Source of the DNA: Brevibacterium oceani
GTDB taxonomy: Bacteria > Actinomycetota > Actinomycetes > Actinomycetales > Brevibacteriaceae
Length of the DNA stretch: 64,000 bases
Assembly (NCBI RefSeq): GCF_013623835.1
Contig: NZ_JABKDE010000013.1
Span: forward strand, 1-64,000
Reading direction: 5' to 3'
A program made the translations under genes and the position numbers. Positions 25,706 through 34,533 of this stretch are shown here, in pieces (within the stretch, counting starts at the first letter, position 1; the number at the start of each line of letters is the position of its first letter). The notes beneath the pieces were generated by a model. It ran no database searches. It saw only the letters and a program-made list of their open reading frames with translations, and was not told the DNA's origin.

Positions 25706-27268
25706 TCAGCGACTGGAGCGACGGGCAGTCGTCTTCGACGAACTATCGCCTCCTTCATTCGCCCCCACTGACCCTTCACCGTCTGACTGGACGGATGTCG
25801 AACTCGCGCTGTCAGCACCGTCGGGCTCCGACGGCTCGGGGTCGTTCGGCTCGTCGGGATCCGACGGAGCGGGATCACTTGGTTCCTCAGGCCCTGACGG
25901 TGAGGGCGCATCCGGCTCGTCGGGATCCGATGGAGCGGGATCACTTGGCTCGTCGGGATCCGACGGAGCCGGTTCATTCGGCTCGTCAGGTTCTGACGGT
26001 GAAGGAGCGTCCGGCTCGTCGGGTTCCGACGGTGTGGGCGAATCAGGCTTCGTCGGATTCGGCCGGTCAGGTACGCCCGGCTCTTCAGAACCGCTCTCGT
26101 CGGGCGTTCCTGGTCGGTCACCCGCCCGCTTGCCGCTCGAGGACTTTCCATCGGTGCGATCACCAGCGCCGCGCGACGCGGGAGGCCCAGATCGATCTCC
26201 GCCCACGTCTTGAGACGCCGCAGGATCATGTGGATTAGGCGAGTTGGGGGAATATGACCCTGCGTGCCCATCGTCGGATGAGTGCCCGGACGATGGGCTG
26301 TGCTCGCTGACACTGCCGCCCTGGCTCCCTGCTTCCTTCCCCGCTGAGGCGGACGATGGCCCGACATCCGTCCGATACCCCGAATTCTCGCTGGTTATGG
26401 GCGAGATGGATAGGCCGACCAACGATCCGAGAAGCCCGATACACGCCGCTGCCACTGGAATGAGAACAGGTTTAGGGAGGTGAAAGAGTGAGTCTCCTTT
26501 CTCGACCCCTGAGTCTTCTTCGGCGACCTCGTCTTCTGCAGCGCCCGAGTCTTCCGCTGCTTCCGCTGCTGATTCAGAGCTTGCCTCCCCATCCGCCTCC
26601 GGCGTGGAGATGCTTTCCGCCGCGGTCGCTGCGGTGGGAACCGATGATGCCATGTGTGCTTGTGATCGATCATTGAGCGTGTCAGCGAATCGCTCGATAA
26701 GAATCGGCGAAATCAGCAGCGCAGGAATGAGCGCGGCGCGCAGCTCGGTCGCGCTCGGAGCCGATTCACCCTGCGTCTTCCGCCACTGTCGCTTCATCTC
26801 CTGCCGAGCGCGCACCGTCAGACGGGTCGCGGTGTGCACGGTGACGTTCAGCCTCTGGGCAACTGTGGTCGGCGTGAAGTCCTCGACTTCCCTCAGCCAC
26901 AGAATCCGCTGCCAATTATCAGGAAGGCTCGAGAAGACGTTTGCCACATTGCTGTGCCGCTCCCAGGACGTCGAGACGTTCGACAACTCCTCCGTCACGT
27001 CGTGCCGGACGGTTTCCTCCTCAACAGCACTCTCGATGAGCGCCTCGAGCCCCTCCGAAGTCAGGGGCGGGGAATCAAGAACCTGCTTGAGGACTGCCAA
27101 CAGCGCAACGTCATGGATCGCCCGGGGTATCGACTTCTCATTCGCCACGTCGTCGATGCGGCGACGATAGATCTCGGAGAACGCGCCGACAGTTCCGGAG
27201 TCGATGAGCTGGAGGACTTCCTCATTGGTGAAATCGGCGAGATTCTCGTCAGGCTGATGTTCATGCAC
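25706..27268 (-). CDS. Sigma-70-like protein fused to a membrane helix and a Ser/Pro/Asp-rich tail
   Basis: The product is 520 aa from GTG 27268. Residues about 10-70 resemble ECF sigma region 2 (VLQLIDSGTVGAFSEIYRRR). Residues about 110-165 are a clear region 4 (FSSLPDNWQRILWLREVEDF, then TPTTVAQRLNVTVHTATRLT). An acidic Ala/Glu linker leads to one membrane helix near 275 (PVLIPVAAACIGLLGSLVGL). The remainder is an extracytoplasmic-type tail with repeated PSEPDEPDAP/PSDPDEP units. Some actinobacterial ECF groups carry fused membrane and outer domains, so this may be a membrane-held sigma factor that responds to the envelope. Region 2 is weak, so it could instead be a sigma-derived DNA-binding sensor. 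Confidence 0.78.
   Translation of the reverse strand: MHEHQPDENLADFTNEEVLQLIDSGTVGAFSEIYRRRIDDVANEKSIPRAIHDVALLAVLKQVLDSPPLTSEGLEALIESAVEEETVRHDVTEELSNVSTSWERHSNVANVFSSLPDNWQRILWLREVEDFTPTTVAQRLNVTVHTATRLTVRARQEMKRQWRKTQGESAPSATELRAALIPALLISPILIERFADTLNDRSQAHMASSVPTAATAAESISTPEADGEASSESAAEAAEDSGAAEDEVAEEDSGVEKGDSLFHLPKPVLIPVAAACIGLLGSLVGLSISPITSENSGYRTDVGPSSASAGKEAGSQGGSVSEHSPSSGHSSDDGHAGSYSPNSPNPHDPAASQDVGGDRSGPPASRGAGDRTDGKSSSGKRAGDRPGTPDESGSEEPGVPDRPNPTKPDSPTPSEPDEPDAPSPSEPDEPNEPAPSDPDEPSDPAPSDPDEPDAPSPSGPEEPSDPAPSDPDEPNDPEPSEPDGADSASSTSVQSDGEGSVGANEGGDSSSKTTARRSSR
25820..26060 (-). repeat. Repeats encoding the PSEPDEP/PSDPDEP tail
   Basis: Near-tandem units built on GGCTCGTCGGGATCCGACGG-type sequence recur about every 36 bp on the plus strand and encode alternating Ser-Pro-Asp-Glu-Pro blocks. 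Such low-complexity DNA changes length readily. The repeats code for a stiff acidic spacer outside the membrane helix. Confidence 0.7.
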
Positions 27269-27803
27269 GTCTATTCGGTCCTCATCGGTCTCGACAGAAG
27301 TAGGTCGCAGGAGCCGCGCTGCTTGGAAGCGCCAGAGCCTCCGATCGAAGTCGTACTCTCATCGCAGCAGTTTATCGTAGGTTTTCAAGATCAGTTGCAT
27401 CCCCATGACTTTTTTCTGCCGCTCAGATGACTAATCCATGATTGCTTTTCGCTCTTTGGTATTGGTCGAGTGAGCCAGCGGGAGGAAGTTACTCAGACTC
27501 GCACAAAAGTAATGGCAACTGGTCCTGATTGAATCCAATGTCGACTCACAGAAATTGAATGCCCCCTCCCAGGCGCGCGCTCACACACGCCCAGGAGAGG
27601 ACACGTGACCGCACTGAGGATGCCGTCACGCAAGCGCCGATGTACTCATGAGATTTACCGACAAAGACATACTAACTTGCTTCCACCTATTATTCAAAAG
27701 GAATTCCATTGCGCTTGAACGCCTCATAGTATATATATCGTGCCTTTTATATGACGCTTTGATGACTTCGGTGGCGCGGCGCACATCAGATCGTGCCCAG
27801 TGA
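27269..27803. other. 535-bp intergenic region
   Basis: This stretch separates the lipoprotein gene from the sigma-like gene and is lower in GC than its surroundings. An imperfect hairpin (CTCCCAGGCG with CGCCCAGGAG, about 27566-27596) may terminate the lipoprotein transcript. The 27630-27780 part is AT-rich (CATAGTATATATATCGTGCC). No gene is seen. The promoter for the sigma-like gene is probably near 27290-27450. Confidence 0.4.
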
Positions 27804-29153
27804 TCAATTGATGGGCTCCTGGTTCCACTCGGAGTCCGGCACCCCGTTGACCCCCTCGTGACCCTTCGGCAGATCGAACCGCTGCGCGGTGAGATCCCGA
27901 GGCAGCAGGGTGAAACCTTGCCAATGCATCTCCATTGGTGACTGCTCCTCGTCTCTGGGCACATGATGGAATCCAACTGCCACCCACGAGACGACATCGT
28001 CGAGGTCCTGGTCCTTTCCGTCTTCGACGAACTCCTGCACTCCCCGTCCGCAGTCGCCTCGATTCTTCGTTGCATAGAGCTCGCAGTCGTTGTGATTCGT
28101 GAAACCTACGTCGTAGCCGATGTCATCTTCGTGCGTATGCGAATGCTCAGCATCGTCGACGAACTCGAATGAGTCAGTTTTGCCGACATCGATCTGATAG
28201 GAGATGGGGTGGCCGTCATCGTTGAGGCGGTTCGGGTTGAGCACTCGCCACCACCGGCGATCCTGCCACCGAGCCGTAGTTGGATGGTCGATGTCTTTCA
28301 GCTTGCCGGTGAGCTTGGGCGACTCGGCACCTCTGTCCCCTGTTTCATCGGCGTCGAACTGCTGTGCGCTCATGCCTCCAGTGCCACCGAGACCCCACCG
28401 AATTCTCCAGACGGCGTTATGTGAATGGCTGGCCGCGTGCTCGTGGTCACCGACATCCCATCCGTGATCCTCATCGGTGTAGTCGACTGGAGACAAGTCT
28501 CCCGTTGCTCCGAGCTGAACGCTGATCGATCCATCTGCACCGAATGTGTATTGCGAGACGTATTCGTACCAGCCGACCCGAGAGACTGTTGACAGTTGCC
28601 AACCGTTCTTGCGGGCACTCGCTGGAGCGACAAGATCGCTGGAGTGGTACGCAAGCCCTTCATCGACGACCTCGGAGCAGAGGACCTCCCTCGTCTCAGA
28701 TTTGCCGTATGAACCATCGCCGATCTTCGGGATGCTTGCTGATTGAAGTCTTCCACCACACGCGTCGTCGCTGAGCGTCTTCATTTTGCGTCCGCCGAAT
28801 CCGGATTCAGTGATATCGGAGGTGAGTCGTTCGCCGGTGTCATAGGGAACCTCAAGCTGAGAGATCGACATCGTGTCGATGACACGGGTCGGGTCTTCAC
28901 CCGGTGGAGTGATGTAGATGTCAGAGAGCGTCAGTCCGAAGTCCGGATGGACACCCCAACATATCGTCCATGTGGCTCCGCTGGACAGTGACTGCGAGAC
29001 CTTCTGCTTGGGACTCTCGCAGGAGATGTCAGCAGTGATCTGTTCATTCGTGCCCTGCTGTCCAGAATGAGAGCTGTCACCCTGGGTGCAGGCCGTGACA
29101 ATGAGCAAGAGAGACAAAGCTCCGGCAACGATCTGTGTCAGTCGTCTTTTCAC
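27804..29153 (-). CDS. Lipoprotein with a copper-amine-oxidase-like catalytic domain
   Basis: The product is 449 aa from GTG 29153, which gives a KRR n-region; an in-frame GTG at 29186 is possible. The lipobox is LLIVTAC, so it should be anchored to the outer face of the membrane. The rest aligns by motif with the C-terminal domain of copper amine oxidases. VGWYEYVSQYTFGADGSISV followed by LGATG matches the topaquinone strand. HSHNAVWRIRW supplies the HxH copper pair, WRVLNPNRLNDDGHPISY matches the NPN loop, and VGFHHVPRDEE supplies the third copper His. The Asn normally before the topaquinone Tyr is Trp here, and the catalytic Asp region reads DITESGFGG, with Glu at the likely Asp position. 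Copper binding looks possible; quinone formation is uncertain. Confidence 0.75.
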   Translation of the reverse strand: MKRRLTQIVAGALSLLLIVTACTQGDSSHSGQQGTNEQITADISCESPKQKVSQSLSSGATWTICWGVHPDFGLTLSDIYITPPGEDPTRVIDTMSISQLEVPYDTGERLTSDITESGFGGRKMKTLSDDACGGRLQSASIPKIGDGSYGKSETREVLCSEVVDEGLAYHSSDLVAPASARKNGWQLSTVSRVGWYEYVSQYTFGADGSISVQLGATGDLSPVDYTDEDHGWDVGDHEHAASHSHNAVWRIRWGLGGTGGMSAQQFDADETGDRGAESPKLTGKLKDIDHPTTARWQDRRWWRVLNPNRLNDDGHPISYQIDVGKTDSFEFVDDAEHSHTHEDDIGYDVGFTNHNDCELYATKNRGDCGRGVQEFVEDGKDQDLDDVVSWVAVGFHHVPRDEEQSPMEMHWQGFTLLPRDLTAQRFDLPKGHEGVNGVPDSEWNQEPIN

Positions 29154-29213
29154 TTCGGTATCGATCCTCAGAGGAAGCCGCCCCACACGGGCGGAAAGTC
29201 AAAAATAGTGGAC

Positions 29214-29251
29214 GGGTGCGGTGATCATGTGAGCGAATGATCACCGCACCC
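29214..29251 (-). terminator. Rho-independent terminator after the first LPXTG gene
   Basis: A perfect 15-bp stem (29214-29228 with 29237-29251) closes an 8-nt loop. On the minus strand it is followed about 10 nt later by ATTTTT. It lies 28 nt past the stop of the surface-protein gene and before the lipoprotein gene. Confidence 0.85.
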
Positions 29252-29278
29252 GAGCTCATCTCATCTCGACGATGAGCG

Positions 29279-32200
29279 TCACACGGTCGACTTGCTTCTG
29301 AACGTGTAACGTGCAGCTGCACCGACAGCGATAAGCGCAACGGCAGCCAGGAAGATCGGCACAATCTCGCCACCGGTTCGCGGCAGATCACTGCTCACAC
29401 CTTCGTCGCCACCGGCGTTCGACGAGGCATTCGCGTCATCGCCACCGGCATTCGACGAAGCACTCGCGTCATCGCCACCGGCATTCGACGAAGCACTCGC
29501 GTCATCGCCACCGGCATTCGACGAAGCACTCGCGTCATCGCCACCGGCATTCGACGAAGCACTCGCGTCATCGCCACCAGCGTTCGACGAAGCGTTCGCG
29601 TCATCGTCGGCCTCAGCGGAGGTCACCTCAATGGACGCCGCGGCTTCGGCGCCATTGTCATCGGTGCCGACCACGGCGAAGTCTCCGGCTGTGATCTCGG
29701 CGGGAACGGGCAGCTTCGTGCCCTCAGGGACGTCGCCTTCTCCATCGGTCGTCACAGTGACAGCCTCGCCGAGGTCGCTGGATGCGTCGTCGGACTTCGC
29801 TGACTGCGTCTCCAGGCGAATGCTGACCTCGGAATCAGGCAGCCAGCCGCTGCTCGTCACTGCGGTTTCATCACCGGCCGGAACCGGTGTTGTCGCCTCG
29901 ATCGACGGAGCATAGACCTCAAAGGTGCCTTCGGCAGTCGTCTCGTTCGACGCTGTTCCGGTCACTGTGAGTTCTCCGGCTTTGGTGTCATCAGGTACCT
30001 GAATCTTCGTACCTTCGGGCAGAGCACCCTTCGCATCGGCCGTGGCGATCACTGGGCTGCCGACTTCGTCTCCATCAGCGTTCGCAAGCTTCAGTTCGAC
30101 TGAGGTGTTCGCCTCCCAACCAACGCTCTTCAGCGATGCCTCACCGCCTGCTGGAACCGGCGAAGAAACATCGATCGAGGGCTCAGCAACGGTTACGGAT
30201 GCATCGACCTCGGCCTTGTTGTCATCGGTCGCTCGCACCGCGAAGTCGCCTGGTTCGGCGTCTTTGGGAATCGTCAGGACAGTACCTTCCGGCAGGCTTC
30301 CCTTTTCGTCGGTGGTCACATTCACGGCGTCACCAGCGTCTTCTCCGTCGGGGTCGACGAGCTGCAGCTTGACATCACTCGTCGGAAGCCAGCCGGTGCC
30401 CTTCACTGCCGTGTCCTGTCCGGGAACCACTGGGGACGTTGTCTCGACCGCCGGAGTGTAGACGGTCACTGTCGCCTTCGCGGAGTTGTCGTCAGGATCG
30501 TTCGCCGTCAGCGTGTAGTCCCCGGCAGCCGCGTCGTCGGGAATCGGGAGTGTCGTTCCCTCCGGCACATTGCCTTCTCCGTCGGCTGTGACCGTCACCT
30601 TGTCGCCCACCGAATTCCCATCGGGATCTGTCAGCTCGAAGGTCACGTCGTTATCGGCAGACCATCCACGTGAAGTCACGTCGATGTCAGTACCTGCCGG
30701 GGCGGGAGAGGTGGCTGATACGATCGGGGTACCCGCCTCGGCGACGGTGAGAGGCGCATCGATGTTCGCTCCGTGGTCATCACTTCCGACGACGGTGAAA
30801 TCACCGGGCTCGGTGCCTTCTGGCACCGTCACGCAGGTGTCATCAGGCAGAGCGCCGTCCTTGTCGGCAATGGCCGTGACCGGGTCGCCGACCGGCTTTC
30901 CGTCCGCGTCAGTCAGCTGAACAGTGACCTCCGAATCAGGAGTCCATCCGTCCGAGTTGATTGCAGCGCAATCACCCGGGTAGACGGGGCCCGCGACGGT
31001 CAGACCAGGTGCGTAGACCGTCACTTCGCCTTTTCCGGTATTCCCGTCGGGGTCAGTGCCGACGATGGTGAAGTCACCGGGGGCGGCATCGCCAGGAATC
31101 GGAAGAACCGTGCCCTTCGGGAAGTTGCCGTCGCCATCGGTCGTCACCGTGATGGGTTCACCGACCGGTTTGCCGTCGGGACCGTTGAGCTCGACAGTGA
31201 CATCAGTATCCGGTGCCCAACCAGTGGAGTCGAGCGTCGTCTCTCCACCCGCAGGGGCGGGCGACGAGGTGTCGATCGACGGTCCGTCAGCGGAATCATC
31301 GCATGAGTCGGTGCGAACGCCCGCGTTGCCGATGCCCAGACGTGCCGTGCCATCGCCGACGCCGAGGCTCAGTGCAGAGACTTCCACACCATTGACCGTG
31401 GTCGAACCGTCGGCCGCGGTGCAGTCCGTCGTCTCCTGATGGTTGATCTGCAGCGAGACGAGGTTATCGGCTATCAGTTTGAGGAATGGGTCAAGTGCCG
31501 CACGGATGGGCACTGTCATCATGTCCGTCTTGATCGTGGTGAACGCTTTGTACAACAGGCCCGAAGGATCGGACAGCTCGTCGTAGATCGGGCCCATCAC
31601 CGTATCCATGGTTTTCATGACGGTGTTGATCGTTCCGCAGGTGACGGTGCCGGTAGCACCCGCCGCGTCGCAGAAGTCATTGCTGACCTTGCCCGTCAGG
31701 TCCATATCCCATCCGGCTTTCGTGCCATCCGGAGCCGTGATGTCCACGTTCACGGTTGCGCTGCGCAGCGACTCGATGGCCGTGTCCACGGCAACGTCGA
31801 TCACCTTCTCGATGACGTCGTGGACACTGCTGGCGATGAACGGGTAGGTCTCGTCATCGATCAGTTCGGTATTGGGATCCTGATTGTTCATCCCCACGGG
31901 CCGATCGATCACACCGTCGTCGTTGCCGCCGATCCGTCCGACGTCGACTTCGATCGACCCTTCCCCGAGGTCGATCGTCGCCAGACCGTCATCAGTGCTG
32001 ATCGGTTCGAGCAGAATTGCATCAAGAACGTCATCTTTGATGCTGCTCTTGACACTGGTATCCACAGTCATGCCCGGAAGGAGATCGGTCAGTCCGAGCG
32101 CGTCGTTGAGCGCATCGTTGACTTCGCCCTCCATCTCTCCGGCCGCATCCGAGACACCGTCGCCGGCATCGTCGATCGCCGGGGAGTGCAGTTGCAGCTT

Positions 32201-32863
32201 GGCATCGCCGACTCTGTACTGTCCATACTTTCCGACAGAGTCGGGATCTTGGAACTCGCCGTCGATCGCTTCGACCCAGGCACCGCCGAGGCCGAGACTC
32301 AGATCGGCCTGGTCGATCAGGCCATCGGTGACATCGGATGAACCGCTCGCTGCCACGATGGAGAGCAGGTCGACCTGCGCTGTTCCGAAATCGCTGTCTT
32401 TCCCATCAAGGCTGAGACCGCCATCGGCACCGACGATGCCGGACACGGCCTTGCCGTTCTTGGCATCGGCGGCAGTCGATTCGCTTTCGACAGCTCCGGC
32501 CTGGCCGAAGTCGATGAAGTCGTCGACTGGTATCTGATAGCCCGCGCCGAAGTCGATGACTTCGTCCCCGCCGATTGCACCGTTGAATGCTTCACGGTTC
32601 GGCCCCGGATCCGACTGCGAACCGGCTTTCGACTGTGCCGCAGCGATCAGATCCTTGGAATCAAGGCTCATGCCGGCGACACTCGCCTCGGCTTCAGTCG
32701 GATCGTCGGGATAGTTGTCGAGCCCCAGCGCCGAGGCGCTGGTCGTACCGACCATCGCGCCGACAACGCCAAGCGCCAACCCTGAAAGTGCCCATCGTGG
32801 AATTCTTCTTCGCCGAGTCTTCTTCATGGAATCTAAACGGCGTGAATGGACGTGTTGAGACAC
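29279..32863 (-). CDS. LPXTG-anchored choice-of-anchor G surface protein with six Ig-like repeats
   Basis: The product is 1194 aa. The start is GTG 32863, which has GGAGG 6 nt upstream; the ATG at 32827 has no ribosome binding site. The signal peptide has a long basic n-region (KKTRRRRIPRW), then ALSGLALGVVGAMVGTTSASA. Residues about 45-500 form the choice-of-anchor G region. Six repeats of about 90 residues follow, each with a GW--[DN]--V--[KQ]L core and a PEGT-(L/I)-PIP-DA-PGDF segment, as in bacterial Ig-like domains. Six DDASASSNAGG units make a flexible stalk. LPRTGG, a hydrophobic helix and a basic tail (RYTFRSKSTV) form the sortase signal. It is probably a wall-anchored adhesin. No sortase gene is in the window. 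Confidence 0.88.
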   Translation of the reverse strand: MSQHVHSRRLDSMKKTRRRRIPRWALSGLALGVVGAMVGTTSASALGLDNYPDDPTEAEASVAGMSLDSKDLIAAAQSKAGSQSDPGPNREAFNGAIGGDEVIDFGAGYQIPVDDFIDFGQAGAVESESTAADAKNGKAVSGIVGADGGLSLDGKDSDFGTAQVDLLSIVAASGSSDVTDGLIDQADLSLGLGGAWVEAIDGEFQDPDSVGKYGQYRVGDAKLQLHSPAIDDAGDGVSDAAGEMEGEVNDALNDALGLTDLLPGMTVDTSVKSSIKDDVLDAILLEPISTDDGLATIDLGEGSIEVDVGRIGGNDDGVIDRPVGMNNQDPNTELIDDETYPFIASSVHDVIEKVIDVAVDTAIESLRSATVNVDITAPDGTKAGWDMDLTGKVSNDFCDAAGATGTVTCGTINTVMKTMDTVMGPIYDELSDPSGLLYKAFTTIKTDMMTVPIRAALDPFLKLIADNLVSLQINHQETTDCTAADGSTTVNGVEVSALSLGVGDGTARLGIGNAGVRTDSCDDSADGPSIDTSSPAPAGGETTLDSTGWAPDTDVTVELNGPDGKPVGEPITVTTDGDGNFPKGTVLPIPGDAAPGDFTIVGTDPDGNTGKGEVTVYAPGLTVAGPVYPGDCAAINSDGWTPDSEVTVQLTDADGKPVGDPVTAIADKDGALPDDTCVTVPEGTEPGDFTVVGSDDHGANIDAPLTVAEAGTPIVSATSPAPAGTDIDVTSRGWSADNDVTFELTDPDGNSVGDKVTVTADGEGNVPEGTTLPIPDDAAAGDYTLTANDPDDNSAKATVTVYTPAVETTSPVVPGQDTAVKGTGWLPTSDVKLQLVDPDGEDAGDAVNVTTDEKGSLPEGTVLTIPKDAEPGDFAVRATDDNKAEVDASVTVAEPSIDVSSPVPAGGEASLKSVGWEANTSVELKLANADGDEVGSPVIATADAKGALPEGTKIQVPDDTKAGELTVTGTASNETTAEGTFEVYAPSIEATTPVPAGDETAVTSSGWLPDSEVSIRLETQSAKSDDASSDLGEAVTVTTDGEGDVPEGTKLPVPAEITAGDFAVVGTDDNGAEAAASIEVTSAEADDDANASSNAGGDDASASSNAGGDDASASSNAGGDDASASSNAGGDDASASSNAGGDDANASSNAGGDEGVSSDLPRTGGEIVPIFLAAVALIAVGAAARYTFRSKSTV
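29402..29600 (-). repeat. Six 33-bp tandem repeats encoding DDASASSNAGG
   Basis: Units recur at a 33-bp period. The four central copies are identical and the two outer copies carry a few changes. They are in frame and code for the stalk just before the LPRTG signal. The identity of the inner copies points to recent expansion, and copy number is likely to vary between strains. Confidence 0.92.
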
Positions 32864-33300
32864 GTTTAACCTCCAAATTTACTCATTTGAAAGGTTCCGC
32901 TCCCTCAGATGTCGGATTTTGATCCAACGAACGTGACCCGGGGTCAATTCTGTCGAAACTTCCAGTCAGTGTCTAGAGTCTTTCAACTCCGGATGAAGCT
33001 CACGCACAGGTTCATCACCCCTCGGCACGCTCGGGGATCTCGCTCAGACATCACACAACTCCCCCTAGAATACGGGAAACAACCGACTCAAAGAGCACTC
33101 TGGAACCGTCGCCTCTCGACGCTGAACACGTTCGATATGCAGCAAATATTTTTTGACTGCTGTCCGCATTGCGATACGTGAACGAATTTGCCGGACAAGA
33201 ACTTTTCATACAATCCAGGTTGAGTAACTTTCCTGCGCACAGAAACGAGAACTAAAAGTCAAGGAGAAATTCAAATAGACCAGCCCTATTTGTCAATTAT
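32864..33300. other. 437-bp promoter and leader region of the first LPXTG gene
   Basis: GC falls here compared with both neighbours, with stretches such as AAATATTTTTTGAC near 33144. The region holds the GGAGG ribosome binding site at 32870-32874 and must carry the promoter of the surface-protein gene. The HTTM gene ends just to the right, so the region also contains its 3' end. No gene is seen. Confidence 0.45.
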
Positions 33301-34533
33301 TCAGGGCTCAAGCGACACCCGGCTTTGCCGGATGTTCGTCTCCTTTGGGCAGGGCGGCGCTCCGGGCCTCGGCATCGCCGAGGTGGAGTGCCGCCGATTG
33401 TGCAGGCCCGCACTGAGGCAAGTGCGCAGTCGTGCACCGAGGTGGGCGAAGGTGCGATCGCGGATGAAGATCGCGTCGACAGCGATCATCGTCAGCGAAA
33501 ACCACGGGAGTCCCATCAGCAGCGCGATCCCCAGGTGGAACGACAGAATGCCGAGAAGCCCGGCGATTCTCGTCCATCGATTGAAGAGCATGAACGGGAA
33601 CGCGCATTGGAACAGCACGGATGCCCAGGAGATCATCACGACCATCGGTCCCCACGCTGTGACAAGCTCAGAGAGCACCGGCCATGTGCCGAACTGCTGG
33701 GTGTGCAGGGGGTTGCATACCGCGAAACCGTGCTGCCAGGCGGCACCACCGGCCTTGTAGAGGCCGCCGGACATGTAGATTGCACACACCTGAAACGTCA
33801 GCACGACTATGGCGAGATTGTGGGCCATGATCATCACCCACCGCCATCGGCTTCCGCCGGTCGTACCGTGCACCTCGGGGTCGTTGCCGGCTCTATCGCT
33901 CGCCTCACCACCGTCATCACGGTGTCGACGAGATCGCCGACGGGCGTCCAGCGACCACTGCCGAGTGGTATCGGCGAAGAGCAGAGCGATGAGGAACATC
34001 CGATACGCGTTGTCGCCCTGATCACCGGCGCCGTCGTTGAGCTCGATGAAGCTGACCCAAAGAATCAGGTAGAAGGGCAGAACGATCCGTGTACGCCAGC
34101 CGAGTGTGACGACGATGGCGAGGATCGCCAAGCCGATCATCATGGCTGTGAACAGCGGCGGAACCGTCACCACCCGGTGGAAGAGCGAGAAGAGCCAGAT
34201 ATTCGGGAAGTCGCTCTTCGGATCCGCGATCTCGCCGCTCCAGGCGCTGCCCACTCCGAACGCATAGTGACGGGCATTGAAGTTCGTCAGAATCAGGCCG
34301 AGTCCGGTCAACCCGATGAGAATCCTGGTCACTGCCAGCCCATAGGTCGCGTGGTATCGCCCGGTGAGCAGAACCTCGAGCCTATCCCAACCTCGCGCGA
34401 TCACCGTGCGCACCTGAGCAGGAAACGGGACCATCTCCGGGTTCGCCGAGGTGGTGCGTGCTTGGTCCCGGTCCGCAGAGTCTGCCCTCGCCGAGGTGGC
34501 ATCCACCTCGGTCGGTGTGGTCTCAGTGCTCAT
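33301..34533 (-). CDS. HTTM-domain membrane protein (vitamin K-dependent carboxylase-like)
   Basis: The product is 410 aa. A 55-residue polar N-terminus precedes several membrane helices. HTTM-family features are YGLAVTRILIGLTGLGLIL, HRVVTVPPLFTAMM, LGWRTRIVLPFYLILWVS and GDQGDNAYRMFLIALLFADT. YMSGGLYKAGGAAWQHGFAV matches the KxGxxW-like block, and FNRWTRIAGLLGILSFHLGI follows. HTTM is the integral-membrane part of vitamin K-dependent gamma-carboxylases; bacterial versions mostly lack a known reaction. The gene overlaps the DUF5819 gene by 11 nt, a pairing repeated in other actinobacteria. The pair sits between two LPXTG surface genes. Confidence 0.85.
   Translation of the reverse strand: MSTETTPTEVDATSARADSADRDQARTTSANPEMVPFPAQVRTVIARGWDRLEVLLTGRYHATYGLAVTRILIGLTGLGLILTNFNARHYAFGVGSAWSGEIADPKSDFPNIWLFSLFHRVVTVPPLFTAMMIGLAILAIVVTLGWRTRIVLPFYLILWVSFIELNDGAGDQGDNAYRMFLIALLFADTTRQWSLDARRRSRRHRDDGGEASDRAGNDPEVHGTTGGSRWRWVMIMAHNLAIVVLTFQVCAIYMSGGLYKAGGAAWQHGFAVCNPLHTQQFGTWPVLSELVTAWGPMVVMISWASVLFQCAFPFMLFNRWTRIAGLLGILSFHLGIALLMGLPWFSLTMIAVDAIFIRDRTFAHLGARLRTCLSAGLHNRRHSTSAMPRPGAPPCPKETNIRQSRVSLEP

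Noticed and set aside
29402-29600. 33-bp repeats as a CRISPR array
   Set aside because: The repeats are contiguous without spacers, lie in frame in a surface-protein gene and encode a stalk.
32909-33181. Plus-strand frame in the LPXTG promoter region
   Set aside because: It is short, starts in the leader of the opposite gene and has no motif or ribosome binding site.
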